In this document: positions 1 through 6,313 of the stretch, piece by piece
Position numbering within the stretch: the first letter of the stretch is position 1
How the letters are laid out: each line of letters opens with the position of its first letter
Assembly: GCA_017556885.1 (NCBI GenBank)
Contig: JAFYLV010000129.1
Location: forward strand, 1-9,277
DNA from: Clostridia bacterium
GTDB lineage: Bacteria; Bacillota; Clostridia; Oscillospirales; QAMX01
Length of the DNA: 9,277 bases
Direction of reading: 5' to 3'
Notes under the pieces: model-generated
Databases searched by the model: none
Told to the model about the DNA's origin: nothing
Seen by the model: the letters and a program-made list of their open reading frames with translations, nothing else
Made by a program: the position numbers and the translations under genes

Positions 1-678
1 GTAGTAGGCATTCTTTCCGTGCTTGCGCAGATAGTGCTTATCCAGCAGCTCCTGCTGCATGGGACGCAATTCGGGCTGCAGGCTTTCCGCATGAAGGGCC
101 ATATGAGCCACCTCTTCCAGCACCACGGCATTGTGCACCGCCTCCGCCGCATCACGTCCCCAGGCAAAGGGACCGTGACTGCAGACCAGCACAGCGGGAA
201 CGGCGGCGGGATCCCGCTCCGCAAAGGTTTCAATGATCACGCGGCCCGTCTCCGCCTCATATTCTCCGGCAATTTCCGCCGCCGTCATAGGGCGGGTGCA
301 GGGAATGGCACCGTAGAAATAATCCGCATGGGTGGTGCCGTAGGCGGGAATGGAACGGCCTGCCTGTGCAAAGGCTGTTGCCCAACGGGAATGGGTGTGG
401 ACGATACCGCCGCATTCGGGGAATGCGCGGTAAAGCTCCAGATGCGTGGGCGTATCGGAGGAGGGCTTCCATTTGCCCTCGACCACTTTGCCCTCCAAAT
501 CCACCACGACCATATCCGCGGCGGTCATTACGTCGTATTCAACACCGCTGGGCTTGATAACGACCAGCCCGCTCTCCCGGTCGATGGCGGAAACGTTTCC
601 CCAGGTGAAAGTGACAAGGCCGTAACGGGGCAGGTCAAGATTTGCGCGGAATACCGCTTCTTTCAGTTGTTCCAGCAT
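1..678 (-). CDS. araD: L-ribulose-5-phosphate 4-epimerase, 3' end cut by window edge
   Basis: This cytoplasmic Zn-dependent class II aldolase-family enzyme converts L-ribulose 5-phosphate to D-xylulose 5-phosphate, the last step of bacterial L-arabinose catabolism. I translated 226 codons from the ATG at 678. Family landmarks are TWGNVS (26-30), KPSG (42-45), the substrate/metal region SSDTPTH (73-79), VHTHS (93-97), TTHADYFYG (115-123) and SHGPF (167-171). By alignment from memory to the E. coli enzyme, the zinc ligands are His94, His96 and His168, and Asp119 and Tyr226 match the catalytic Asp120/Tyr229. The last visible codon is that Tyr; E. coli AraD ends two residues later, so almost the whole protein is present. 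The ATG lies 9 bases after the araA stop, and the araA TAA forms part of the ribosome binding site (TAAGGA), which implies tight coupling to araA. The family assignment is very secure. Confidence 0.96.
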   Translation of the reverse strand, partial: MLEQLKEAVFRANLDLPRYGLVTFTWGNVSAIDRESGLVVIKPSGVEYDVMTAADMVVVDLEGKVVEGKWKPSSDTPTHLELYRAFPECGGIVHTHSRWATAFAQAGRSIPAYGTTHADYFYGAIPCTRPMTAAEIAGEYEAETGRVIIETFAERDPAAVPAVLVCSHGPFAWGRDAAEAVHNAVVLEEVAHMALHAESLQPELRPMQQELLDKHYLRKHGKNAYY

Positions 679-687
679 AATTTTTCC

Positions 688-2154
688 TTATTTCAGCTTC
701 CATGCGATATCGGCAAGCAGCAGTTCCTTCTCAAGGCTCTCCGGCGTGGTGTCCTTGGTGATATGGACAAATTCGATATCGAGCATCCGGGCAAAGTCGC
801 GCATCATTTCGGCGGTAACATCGTAGGACAGCACGGTATGATGGGCACCGCCGGCGGTGATCCAGCACTCAATGCCGCGGGCAAGATCCGGCTCTGCGCG
901 CCACATGACACGCGCCACGGGGAGATTGGGCATGGGCAGGATGGGCTTGACGCAGTTGATATCCTGGCAGATGAGACGGAAGCGGCCGCCCATATCCACA
1001 AGGCTGACCACGATGGCAGGGCCTTCCTTGCCTTCAAAGACCAGACGGGCAGGATCCTTCTCATTCATGCCGATGCCGAGATGATGGCACTCGATACGGG
1101 GACGGTCGGCCGCAAGGCTCGGGCAGACCTCCAGCATATGGGCGCCGAGGCTGTATTCCTGACCCTCGACGAGGTGATAGGTGTAATCCTCCATAAAGGC
1201 GGAAGCACCGTTGCCGCCCTCGCCCATGGCCTTCATGATGGCAGTCATGGCAGAGACCTTCCAGTCGCCCTCGCCGCCGTATCCAAAGCCTTCGGACATC
1301 AGATGCTGAGAGGCAAGACCGGGCAGCTGCTCCATACCGTAGAGATCCTGGAAGGTATTGGCAAATGCCATGCAGCCCTCGCGCTCCATCATGCGGCGCA
1401 TGGCGATCTCCTCCCGCGCCTGATAGCGGATGGCGTTCATATCGTCACAGGCAACGTCGTAGGCGGCAAGATAGGTCTCCATCAGCCCGTCGATCTCCGC
1501 CTCGGTAACGGCATTCATCTCGCGGACAAGGTCACCCACCGCCCAGGTGTTGACCTGCCAGCCAAAGCGCAGCTGCGCCTCGACCTTATCGCCTTCGGTG
1601 ACCGCGACCTCACGCATGTTGTCGCCAAAGCGCATGACCTTCATATCCTTGGACACCGCCACACCGACGGCGGCGCGCATCCAGTCGCCGAGACGGCGGC
1701 GGACGTCACCGTTCTGCCAATGGCCGGCAATGACCTTACGGGGCATGCGCAGGCGTGCAGCGATAAAGCCGTGCTCACGGTCGCCGTGGGCGGCCTGATT
1801 GAGGTTCATGAAATCCATATCGATCTCATCGTTGGGGATCTCGAGATTGTACTGGGTGGCGAGATGGCAATAGGGCTTCTGCAGGGAAGCCAGACCGCCG
1901 ATCCACATCTTGGAGGGCGAGAAGGTATGGCACCAGGTGATGATGCCGGCGCAGGTGGGATCAAAATTGGCCTCGCGGACGATATCCGAGATCTCAGCGG
2001 CGGACTTTGCCGTCACCTTATATTCCAGAGGGAAAGGAAGCTCGCGGCTCATCTCCTCCGCCATTTCGCGGGCGCGGGCATCCACCGTGCGGAGCACCTC
2101 ATCACCGTAAAGAAGCTGGGAGCCGACGACAAACCAGAAGGTATATTTTTTCAT
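688..2154 (-). CDS. araA: L-arabinose isomerase
   Basis: AraA interconverts L-arabinose and L-ribulose in the cytoplasm using a divalent metal, usually Mn; many members also accept D-galactose. The 488 residues match the family's usual length of about 490-500. The N-terminus KYTFWFVVGSQLLYG, the ANFDPTCAGIITWCHTFSP region (62-80) and GGEGDWK (293-299) are hallmark segments. By family comparison the metal-binding/catalytic residues are Glu295, Glu322 (FMEDYTYH), His339 (GAHMLEVCPS) and His439 (GGAHHT). Each sits 11 positions before its E. coli counterpart (306, 333, 350, 450), so the active site is intact. The ATG at 2154 has an AAAGGA ribosome binding site about 11 bases upstream and its own TATAAT promoter. 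It is followed by araD with 9 bases between. No araB (ribulokinase) is seen in the window; transcription continues past the left edge. Confidence 0.97.
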   Translation of the reverse strand: MKKYTFWFVVGSQLLYGDEVLRTVDARAREMAEEMSRELPFPLEYKVTAKSAAEISDIVREANFDPTCAGIITWCHTFSPSKMWIGGLASLQKPYCHLATQYNLEIPNDEIDMDFMNLNQAAHGDREHGFIAARLRMPRKVIAGHWQNGDVRRRLGDWMRAAVGVAVSKDMKVMRFGDNMREVAVTEGDKVEAQLRFGWQVNTWAVGDLVREMNAVTEAEIDGLMETYLAAYDVACDDMNAIRYQAREEIAMRRMMEREGCMAFANTFQDLYGMEQLPGLASQHLMSEGFGYGGEGDWKVSAMTAIMKAMGEGGNGASAFMEDYTYHLVEGQEYSLGAHMLEVCPSLAADRPRIECHHLGIGMNEKDPARLVFEGKEGPAIVVSLVDMGGRFRLICQDINCVKPILPMPNLPVARVMWRAEPDLARGIECWITAGGAHHTVLSYDVTAEMMRDFARMLDIEFVHITKDTTPESLEKELLLADIAWKLK

Positions 2155-2204
2155 AACCGTTTCCGTCCTTTATCTTTTTCTTTTATTATAGCACAACCGC
2201 CGCT
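2155..2204 (-). promoter_or_regulatory. Promoter and leader for araAD
   Basis: In the 50-base gap between the GH29 stop and the araA start, the minus strand carries a perfect TATAAT (2185-2190) preceded by TGC, which forms an extended -10 (TGnTATAAT). The hexamer 17 bases further upstream (TGGGAA, 2208-2213, inside the end of the GH29 gene) is a poor -35, so the extended -10 probably compensates. The leader ends in AAAGGA, about 11 bases before the araA ATG. No intrinsic terminator is visible in the gap, so transcripts from the GH29 side may also read into araAD. No convincing operator palindrome was found. Confidence 0.72.
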
Positions 2205-3407
2205 TTATTCCCAGTCGATCCGCAATATTATAGGTTCTGCCGGAAAATCGTCCACCGGGATCCCCGGCACGTGGAGCACGAGCTCCTCCGCCTTGCCGGT
2301 CTCCATGCGGAAGCGGCTGGGAATGTACGTTTCCTCTGCCAAAAGTTCTTTACCGGAGTTGAGGCAGCACACCCGGCGGGGAAGCTTCTTCCAGGAAAGA
2401 AAATTCACCGCATCCGACGGAAGCCCCTCCGGAAAATGGAACCACGTAGTATCTCCCCGCCGCAGAGCGATAAATTTCGGTGAGCGATGAAATTCATATT
2501 GAAATTCATCCGGCTCCACCCCGGTAAAGCTCTCGCGCACCCGCATAAACCAATCGCCGATGCGCGCAAGGCGCTCCCGCTGCTCCGGCGGGATCTCGCC
2601 GAGAGCCGTGGGACCCACGTTGAGCAGATAGCTTCCGCCCCGGGCCATGACGCCGTCAATGGCACAGAGAATATGCCGCAGGGAATAATAATCGCTTCCG
2701 CGCCGCCAGCCCCAGCTGACCGCATCCAGCGAATTGCAGGCCTCGGTCATGCGGCTGTAGGGCGCAAGCCGTCCGTCCTCCGCCTCCTCCCGCTCCGGAG
2801 TGGAGAAATCGCCGGCATCAAAGCCGCGGTCATTGATGCGGATTCCCGGCTGCAGCCGCCTCACCAGCGCATTGATCTCCGGATCGTCAATGTGCGGCGG
2901 AATATCCCAAAAGAGGGTGTAGATCTCTCCGTAATTTGTCAGAAGCTCTCGGATCTGCGCCTTTAAGTATTCGCGGTAACGGGAAAAATCCCCCACCGGA
3001 TCGCTCTTCCACTGGTGGGTGGAGGCATCGTTGCGCGCATCGGGATGGTGCCAGTCGGGAATGGAATAGTACAGGGAAAATTTCATTCCCTCTGCCCGGG
3101 CCGCATCCGAAAGCTCACGGATCACATCCCGTCCAAAGGGCGTATTCATAACAGAATAATCGGTGGGCGCCGGATCCCACATACAGAAGCCGTCATGGTG
3201 CTTTGCGGTAATGCAGATATACTCCATCCCCGCCGCCTTTGCCGTCCGTACGATTTCCCCGGCATCAAAGTTCACGGGATCAAACCGCTCTGCAAGGCGC
3301 TCGTATTCCTCCCGCGCCATATCGCAGCGAGCCAGCGCCTGCTCATGGCATTCCGTCAGAGCATAGATGCCCCAGTGGATAAACAGGCCGAATTTGTTGT
3401 CGTACAT
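2205..3407 (-). CDS. Alpha-L-fucosidase, GH29 family
   Basis: This predicted retaining exo-alpha-L-fucosidase releases terminal L-fucose from oligosaccharides. The 400 residues carry the GH29 catalytic barrel: KFGLFIHWGIYA (5-16), ITAKHHDGFCMW (66-77), the GRDVIREL helix (92-99), FSLYYSIPDWHHP (110-122) and LLNVGPTALGEIPPEQRERL (261-280). His11, His70 and His71 match conserved substrate-binding histidines. Asp168 in TLFWDI sits where the family nucleophile (the Asp of WxD) is expected; I could not assign the acid/base residue confidently. There is no signal peptide, so the protein is probably cytoplasmic and acts on imported oligosaccharides. The start at 3407 is forced: a TGA lies in frame three codons upstream, and the essential HWG motif is only 11 residues in. 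The protein therefore lacks the roughly 20-30 residues many relatives have before this motif. No clear Shine-Dalgarno precedes the ATG, 6 bases after the nitroreductase stop, which suggests coupled translation. Exact linkage preference cannot be read from sequence. Confidence 0.93.
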   Translation of the reverse strand: MYDNKFGLFIHWGIYALTECHEQALARCDMAREEYERLAERFDPVNFDAGEIVRTAKAAGMEYICITAKHHDGFCMWDPAPTDYSVMNTPFGRDVIRELSDAARAEGMKFSLYYSIPDWHHPDARNDASTHQWKSDPVGDFSRYREYLKAQIRELLTNYGEIYTLFWDIPPHIDDPEINALVRRLQPGIRINDRGFDAGDFSTPEREEAEDGRLAPYSRMTEACNSLDAVSWGWRRGSDYYSLRHILCAIDGVMARGGSYLLNVGPTALGEIPPEQRERLARIGDWFMRVRESFTGVEPDEFQYEFHRSPKFIALRRGDTTWFHFPEGLPSDAVNFLSWKKLPRRVCCLNSGKELLAEETYIPSRFRMETGKAEELVLHVPGIPVDDFPAEPIILRIDWE

Positions 3408-3413
3408 CTTGTT

Positions 3414-3944
3414 TCAGTCCATAAATGTGACGAGTTCGTCCATATCCTTGCGCTTTTTCGGGCGCACGGCGGGATCGGCGGCATAGCCGAGGGTAATGAC
3501 CATGTGGACCTTCTTATCCAGTCCGCAGGCCTTGCGGATGTCCGCATCGTCAAGCCAGCCGAGGATGCAGGTGCCAAGTCCCTGTGCCTCCGCCTCCGCC
3601 GTCAGATAGGCAGAGAGAATGCCGATATCGATGGAGCGGTAATCAATGCCCTTGAGCTTTGCGCCGAGGGCGGCGGTGGCCGCGTAGGGTTCCTCGGAGA
3701 TGACGAGCAGCACGGGGGCATCGGCGGCAAATTTATTGATCGTTCCCATACCGGTAACCGCTTTCGCAACCGCTTTGGTGCTCTCGCCGCGGCAAACGGT
3801 GATGTGATAGGGCTGACCGTTGCAGGCCGAGGGCGCAAGCCGTCCCGCAGCAAGCACCGCGGCAAGCTTCTCCTCCTCCACCGGGCGGTCGGGATCATAC
3901 TTCCGGCAGGACTGCCGGGTGTTTGCAATTTCCGTAAAGTTCAT
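3414..3944 (-). CDS. Nitroreductase-family FMN oxidoreductase
   Basis: This predicted FMN-dependent NAD(P)H oxidoreductase of the nitroreductase superfamily has 176 residues, the compact size typical of the anaerobe subfamilies. The N-terminal TRQSCRKYDPDRPV (9-22) is the usual R-x-S-x-R FMN-binding start (Arg10, Ser12, Arg14). It is followed by LAAGRLAPSACNGQPYH (31-47), the central helix DIGILSAYLTAEAEAQGLGT (106-125) with CILGW after it, and the basic C-terminal segment GYAADPAVRPKKRKDMDELV (153-172) that often contacts the flavin phosphate. The natural substrate is not predictable; relatives reduce nitroaromatics, quinones or flavins, and some have other roles. The start at 3944 has a strong GGAGG about 7 bases upstream. 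The gene lies 34 bases after the transporter stop and 6 bases before the GH29 start, so it is in the middle of an operon. Its metabolic link to sugar use is unclear. Confidence 0.93.
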   Translation of the reverse strand: MNFTEIANTRQSCRKYDPDRPVEEEKLAAVLAAGRLAPSACNGQPYHITVCRGESTKAVAKAVTGMGTINKFAADAPVLLVISEEPYAATAALGAKLKGIDYRSIDIGILSAYLTAEAEAQGLGTCILGWLDDADIRKACGLDKKVHMVITLGYAADPAVRPKKRKDMDELVTFMD

Positions 3945-3978
3945 TTCGGTTCCTCCGTCTTATAAGAAATATCGAAAC

Positions 3979-5136
3979 TCAAAGAGAAAATACCGCCAGC
4001 ATCACGCCGAGCAAAATGCCGAGGAAAGCAAAATTGAAGGCGGAGAAACGCAGGATATATCCGCCGATGCGGTGGGGATTGTGCTTTGCATATTCCCGGA
4101 AGGTGATGAGGGACGCAAGGCTTGCGATGAGTGTGCCCGCACCACCGATATTGACACCCACCAGCAGTTCCCGCCAGTTATCCGTAAACTGCGAAAGCAG
4201 GATGGCTGAGGGCACATTGGAAATGACCTGGCAGGACAGGGTGGAAAACAGCAGCGTGCTTCTCTCCATCAGGCCAGAGAACAAATCCCGGACGGCATCG
4301 ATCCGCGCCATATTGCCCGCAAAGATAAAGAAGAACACAAAGGTCAGAAGCAGCGGGTAGTCCACGTCCCGCAGTGCCTTGCGATCCATGGCAAAGATGA
4401 CCGGCGGGATGACGATAAGGCCGACAAAATACGGGATGCCGCGGAAGACGATGGCAATGGCCAGCGCAAACAGGGCAAGATATACCGCCACCTTGCCCTT
4501 GGGCATGGAGCGGATGCGGCCCTCCACCGTAAGGGCATCTGCCTTGACAAAAACGAGACAACATAGGGTGATGAGCGCAACAGAAAGGGCAAAGGGCAGC
4601 AGCATCACAGCCATAAATTCCCCAACGGGAATGTTAAACTTCGTATACAGATAGAGATTCTGCGGATTGCCGAAGGGGGTGAGCATACCGCCGAGATTTG
4701 CGGCAATATTCTGCATAATAAAGGTAAAGGCCATGTACTTTTCCTTCCCTGTGGTATGCAGCACAAAGTATCCGAGGGGCAGGAAGGTCAGCAGAGCCAT
4801 ATCGTTTGCAATCAGCATGGAGCCGATAAAGGTGATATACACCAGCGCCAACACCGCGAGCCGTGCCGTACGGAAAATGCGCACGATACGCTGCGCCATG
4901 GTGTAGAAAAAGCGGATATTGCGCAGGGCGCATACCACCGCAAGAACACAGAACAAACACGTCAGGGTCTTTACATCAAAATAGCCGAGGTATTCCGCAT
5001 CCGGCGGTACGATGACCGCCGTCACAGCCGCAGCGCAAAAGGCCACCGCAAGCACAGCATTCTTTTTTAAAAATTCCAGCACCGGCCGCAGGGTCAGGGG
5101 GGTATGATGCGGGCGGTAAACATGTGCGTGAGCCAT
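3979..5136 (-). CDS. SLC13/ArsB (citrate-transporter-like) anion permease
   Basis: This is a polytopic inner-membrane permease of the ion-transporter superfamily (CitMHS/ArsB/SLC13-like), a family that moves citrate, dicarboxylates, arsenite or other anions. The 385 residues hold about ten hydrophobic segments, for example near 27-44, 57-71, 93-126, 136-150, 172-197, 217-250, 260-275, 292-314, 325-346 and 362-384. Two inverted-repeat style signature regions are visible: QNIAANLGGMLTPFGNPQNL (142-161) and SNVPSAILLSQFTDNW (306-321), the latter followed by GVNIGGAGTLIASLASLI (327-344). These re-entrant hairpin motifs define the superfamily. The N-terminus is unusually histidine-rich (His3, 5, 10, 11) and cytoplasmic in the usual topology. 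The ATG at 5136 has AAGGAAG about 11 bases upstream and a well-formed promoter behind it, making this the first gene of the left-hand unit. The substrate cannot be assigned; a carboxylate is my best guess. Confidence 0.88.
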   Translation of the reverse strand: MAHAHVYRPHHTPLTLRPVLEFLKKNAVLAVAFCAAAVTAVIVPPDAEYLGYFDVKTLTCLFCVLAVVCALRNIRFFYTMAQRIVRIFRTARLAVLALVYITFIGSMLIANDMALLTFLPLGYFVLHTTGKEKYMAFTFIMQNIAANLGGMLTPFGNPQNLYLYTKFNIPVGEFMAVMLLPFALSVALITLCCLVFVKADALTVEGRIRSMPKGKVAVYLALFALAIAIVFRGIPYFVGLIVIPPVIFAMDRKALRDVDYPLLLTFVFFFIFAGNMARIDAVRDLFSGLMERSTLLFSTLSCQVISNVPSAILLSQFTDNWRELLVGVNIGGAGTLIASLASLITFREYAKHNPHRIGGYILRFSAFNFAFLGILLGVMLAVFSL

Positions 5137-5217
5137 ATCGGTTTCTACTTCCTTTTATCACAATTATACGGGCACATCCTTTTAATTATAGCAGATTGAT
5201 TTGAATTGCACAATATT
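5137..5217 (-). promoter_or_regulatory. Promoter for transporter-nitroreductase-GH29 unit
   Basis: On the minus strand a perfect TATAAT (5185-5190) is preceded by TGC, giving an extended -10. The hexamer TTGTGC (5208-5213) lies exactly 17 bases upstream and matches the -35 consensus at its TTG. A second TATAAT copy lies about 23 bases further downstream (5163-5168) without an evident -35. The leader ends with AAAAGGAAG before the transporter ATG. The region begins immediately after the terminator of the upstream unit, so this is a true start of a new transcription unit. No clear operator dyad was found. Confidence 0.82.
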
Positions 5218-5245
5218 AAAAAACGGGTCATTCGACCCGTTTTTT
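5218..5245 (-). terminator. Intrinsic terminator of the GH95-hydrolase-eutH unit
   Basis: There is a perfect 12-base inverted repeat, AAAAAACGGGTC and GACCCGTTTTTT, around a 4-base loop (GAAT on the minus strand). The GC core is CGGGTC/GACCCG and it ends in six T residues in the transcribed direction. The last four codons of eutH (Arg-Val-Glu-stop) lie inside the hairpin, so the terminator begins within the coding sequence. The A-tract mirrored by the T-tract makes the sequence near-symmetrical, but convergent use is unlikely because no plus-strand gene is present. Confidence 0.93.
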
Positions 5246-6313
5246 ATCACTTTTTTTCGTTCTGCAAATAAAAGCGGCCACGATAACGGCGCATACGCCG
5301 CTCACAAGCTTTCCGGCGATCATTGGAAGCACAAATTTCTCATCAAAAGCCATGGTAAAGGCCAGATGATCACCGAAGACAAAGGCGGCGGAAACGGCAA
5401 ACGCCATGTTGATGACCAGCCCTCTCCGATCCATCTTCTCCGCCATATCAAAGGTCGGGATGGAATTGGCCAGAGAGGAAACCAGTCCCAGCACCGCCGT
5501 TCCGTTGATACCAAGGAGCCGTCCCGCCGCCTGCAAAGGCCGCGAAAGCAGCGCTGACAACGTACAGATGAGAGGAAACACGCCTGCAAGGATGATGGCG
5601 ATATCACACACCACGGCCATAGCCTCCGCAAGGGAGCCAAGCCCCGGAATGAGTCCCCTTCCCGTGATATGGGTAAATGCACCGGCACCAAGACCCACGG
5701 TGATGATCGCCGTCACCGCCCAGCCAAGCCCTGCAAATATGCGGCAGCAGAGCTTCGGCGCAAGCCACAGGCCCAGGCAGGTCGCCCCCGCCGCAATGAG
5801 CACCGGCAGCAGGTTCCACAAAAGCCGACCCGGCGCGATACCAAGCATCAGCCCGGAGAGAATACATCCTACAGGAATGGTCGCAACACCGCAGAGAATA
5901 CCGAGCAGCACGTCCCCGTGCAGCGCCTTCGGGATGACCCGAAGCGCCAGCGGCACGGTAAAACAGAGGGTAACACCGAGCATGGATGCCACAACAAGTC
6001 CGTTGTATCCACCAAGAAGCGCATCCTCCGCAAGCTCTGCCGCCACGGCGGCACCGCCCATATCGTTGGCGATAAAGGCACCGAGAACCGAGAGATCGAA
6101 TCCCAGCGCCTCGGCAGGAACTCTAAGGACGGGCGCAAGCAAGTTTGCAATGACCGGCGCCATGCAAAGCATACCCGCCATGGCAAGGCCGAGCGTTCCC
6201 GCGGCAAGGATACCCTTTTCAAATTCCTCGCCCAGCTTATACTTGCCGCCAAAGAGCTTATCCGCAGCGCCGAGCAGGCCGAAGACCGCAAATATCCAGC
6301 GAAGTACCGTCAT
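5228..6313 (-). CDS. eutH: EutH-family ethanolamine permease-like protein
   Basis: This polytopic membrane protein belongs to the EutH family, whose characterised members aid ethanolamine uptake. The 361 residues are shorter than the roughly 408 of E. coli EutH, but colinear segments match it from memory: GTLGLAMAGM (39-48), NDMGGAAVAAELA (83-95), ATIPVGCILSGL (144-155), GLIPGL (220-225), SLANSIPTFDMAEKMDRRG (280-298) and VINMAFAVSAAFVFGDHLAF (300-319). About ten to eleven hydrophobic segments are present. The charged tail KKSDKKRVE ends inside the terminator hairpin. The ATG at 6313 overlaps the hydrolase stop as ATGA, with a weak GGACGAG upstream, so translation is probably coupled. No other eut gene (ammonia lyase, microcompartment shell, eutD/E) is present, which is unusual for this family. 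Ethanolamine is therefore a family-based guess, and another small substrate is possible. Confidence 0.9.
   Translation of the reverse strand: MTVLRWIFAVFGLLGAADKLFGGKYKLGEEFEKGILAAGTLGLAMAGMLCMAPVIANLLAPVLRVPAEALGFDLSVLGAFIANDMGGAAVAAELAEDALLGGYNGLVVASMLGVTLCFTVPLALRVIPKALHGDVLLGILCGVATIPVGCILSGLMLGIAPGRLLWNLLPVLIAAGATCLGLWLAPKLCCRIFAGLGWAVTAIITVGLGAGAFTHITGRGLIPGLGSLAEAMAVVCDIAIILAGVFPLICTLSALLSRPLQAAGRLLGINGTAVLGLVSSLANSIPTFDMAEKMDRRGLVINMAFAVSAAFVFGDHLAFTMAFDEKFVLPMIAGKLVSGVCAVIVAAFICRTKKSDKKRVE

Noticed and set aside
19..2490. An 823-codon open frame on the plus strand opposite araD, araA and the end of GH29
   Set aside because: The opposite strand carries three strongly recognisable enzymes over the same span. 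The plus-strand protein has no recognisable motif and is a by-product of GC-rich third codon positions removing antisense stops.
2487..2507. Short direct repeat of GAAATTCAT separated by three bases
   Set aside because: It encodes the EFxYEF stretch of GH29 in frame (about residues 301-307), so it is explained as coding sequence rather than a regulatory repeat.
3015..3965. A 316-codon plus-strand open frame opposite GH29 and the nitroreductase
   Set aside because: It spans two unrelated real genes and their junction, has no recognisable domain, and is best explained as an antisense shadow.
5133..5146. CcpA cre-like sequence AGAAACCGATATGG at the transporter start
   Set aside because: It matches the TGWAANCGNTNWCA consensus at 11 of 14 positions by hand, but misses both outer ends and overlaps the ribosome binding/start region. 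The similar site at araA (2153-2166) matches only 10 of 14. This is too weak to claim.
5163..5168. Second TATAAT in the transporter leader as a separate promoter
   Set aside because: No acceptable -35 lies 16-18 bases upstream and there is no TG extension. It may be chance in an AT-rich leader.
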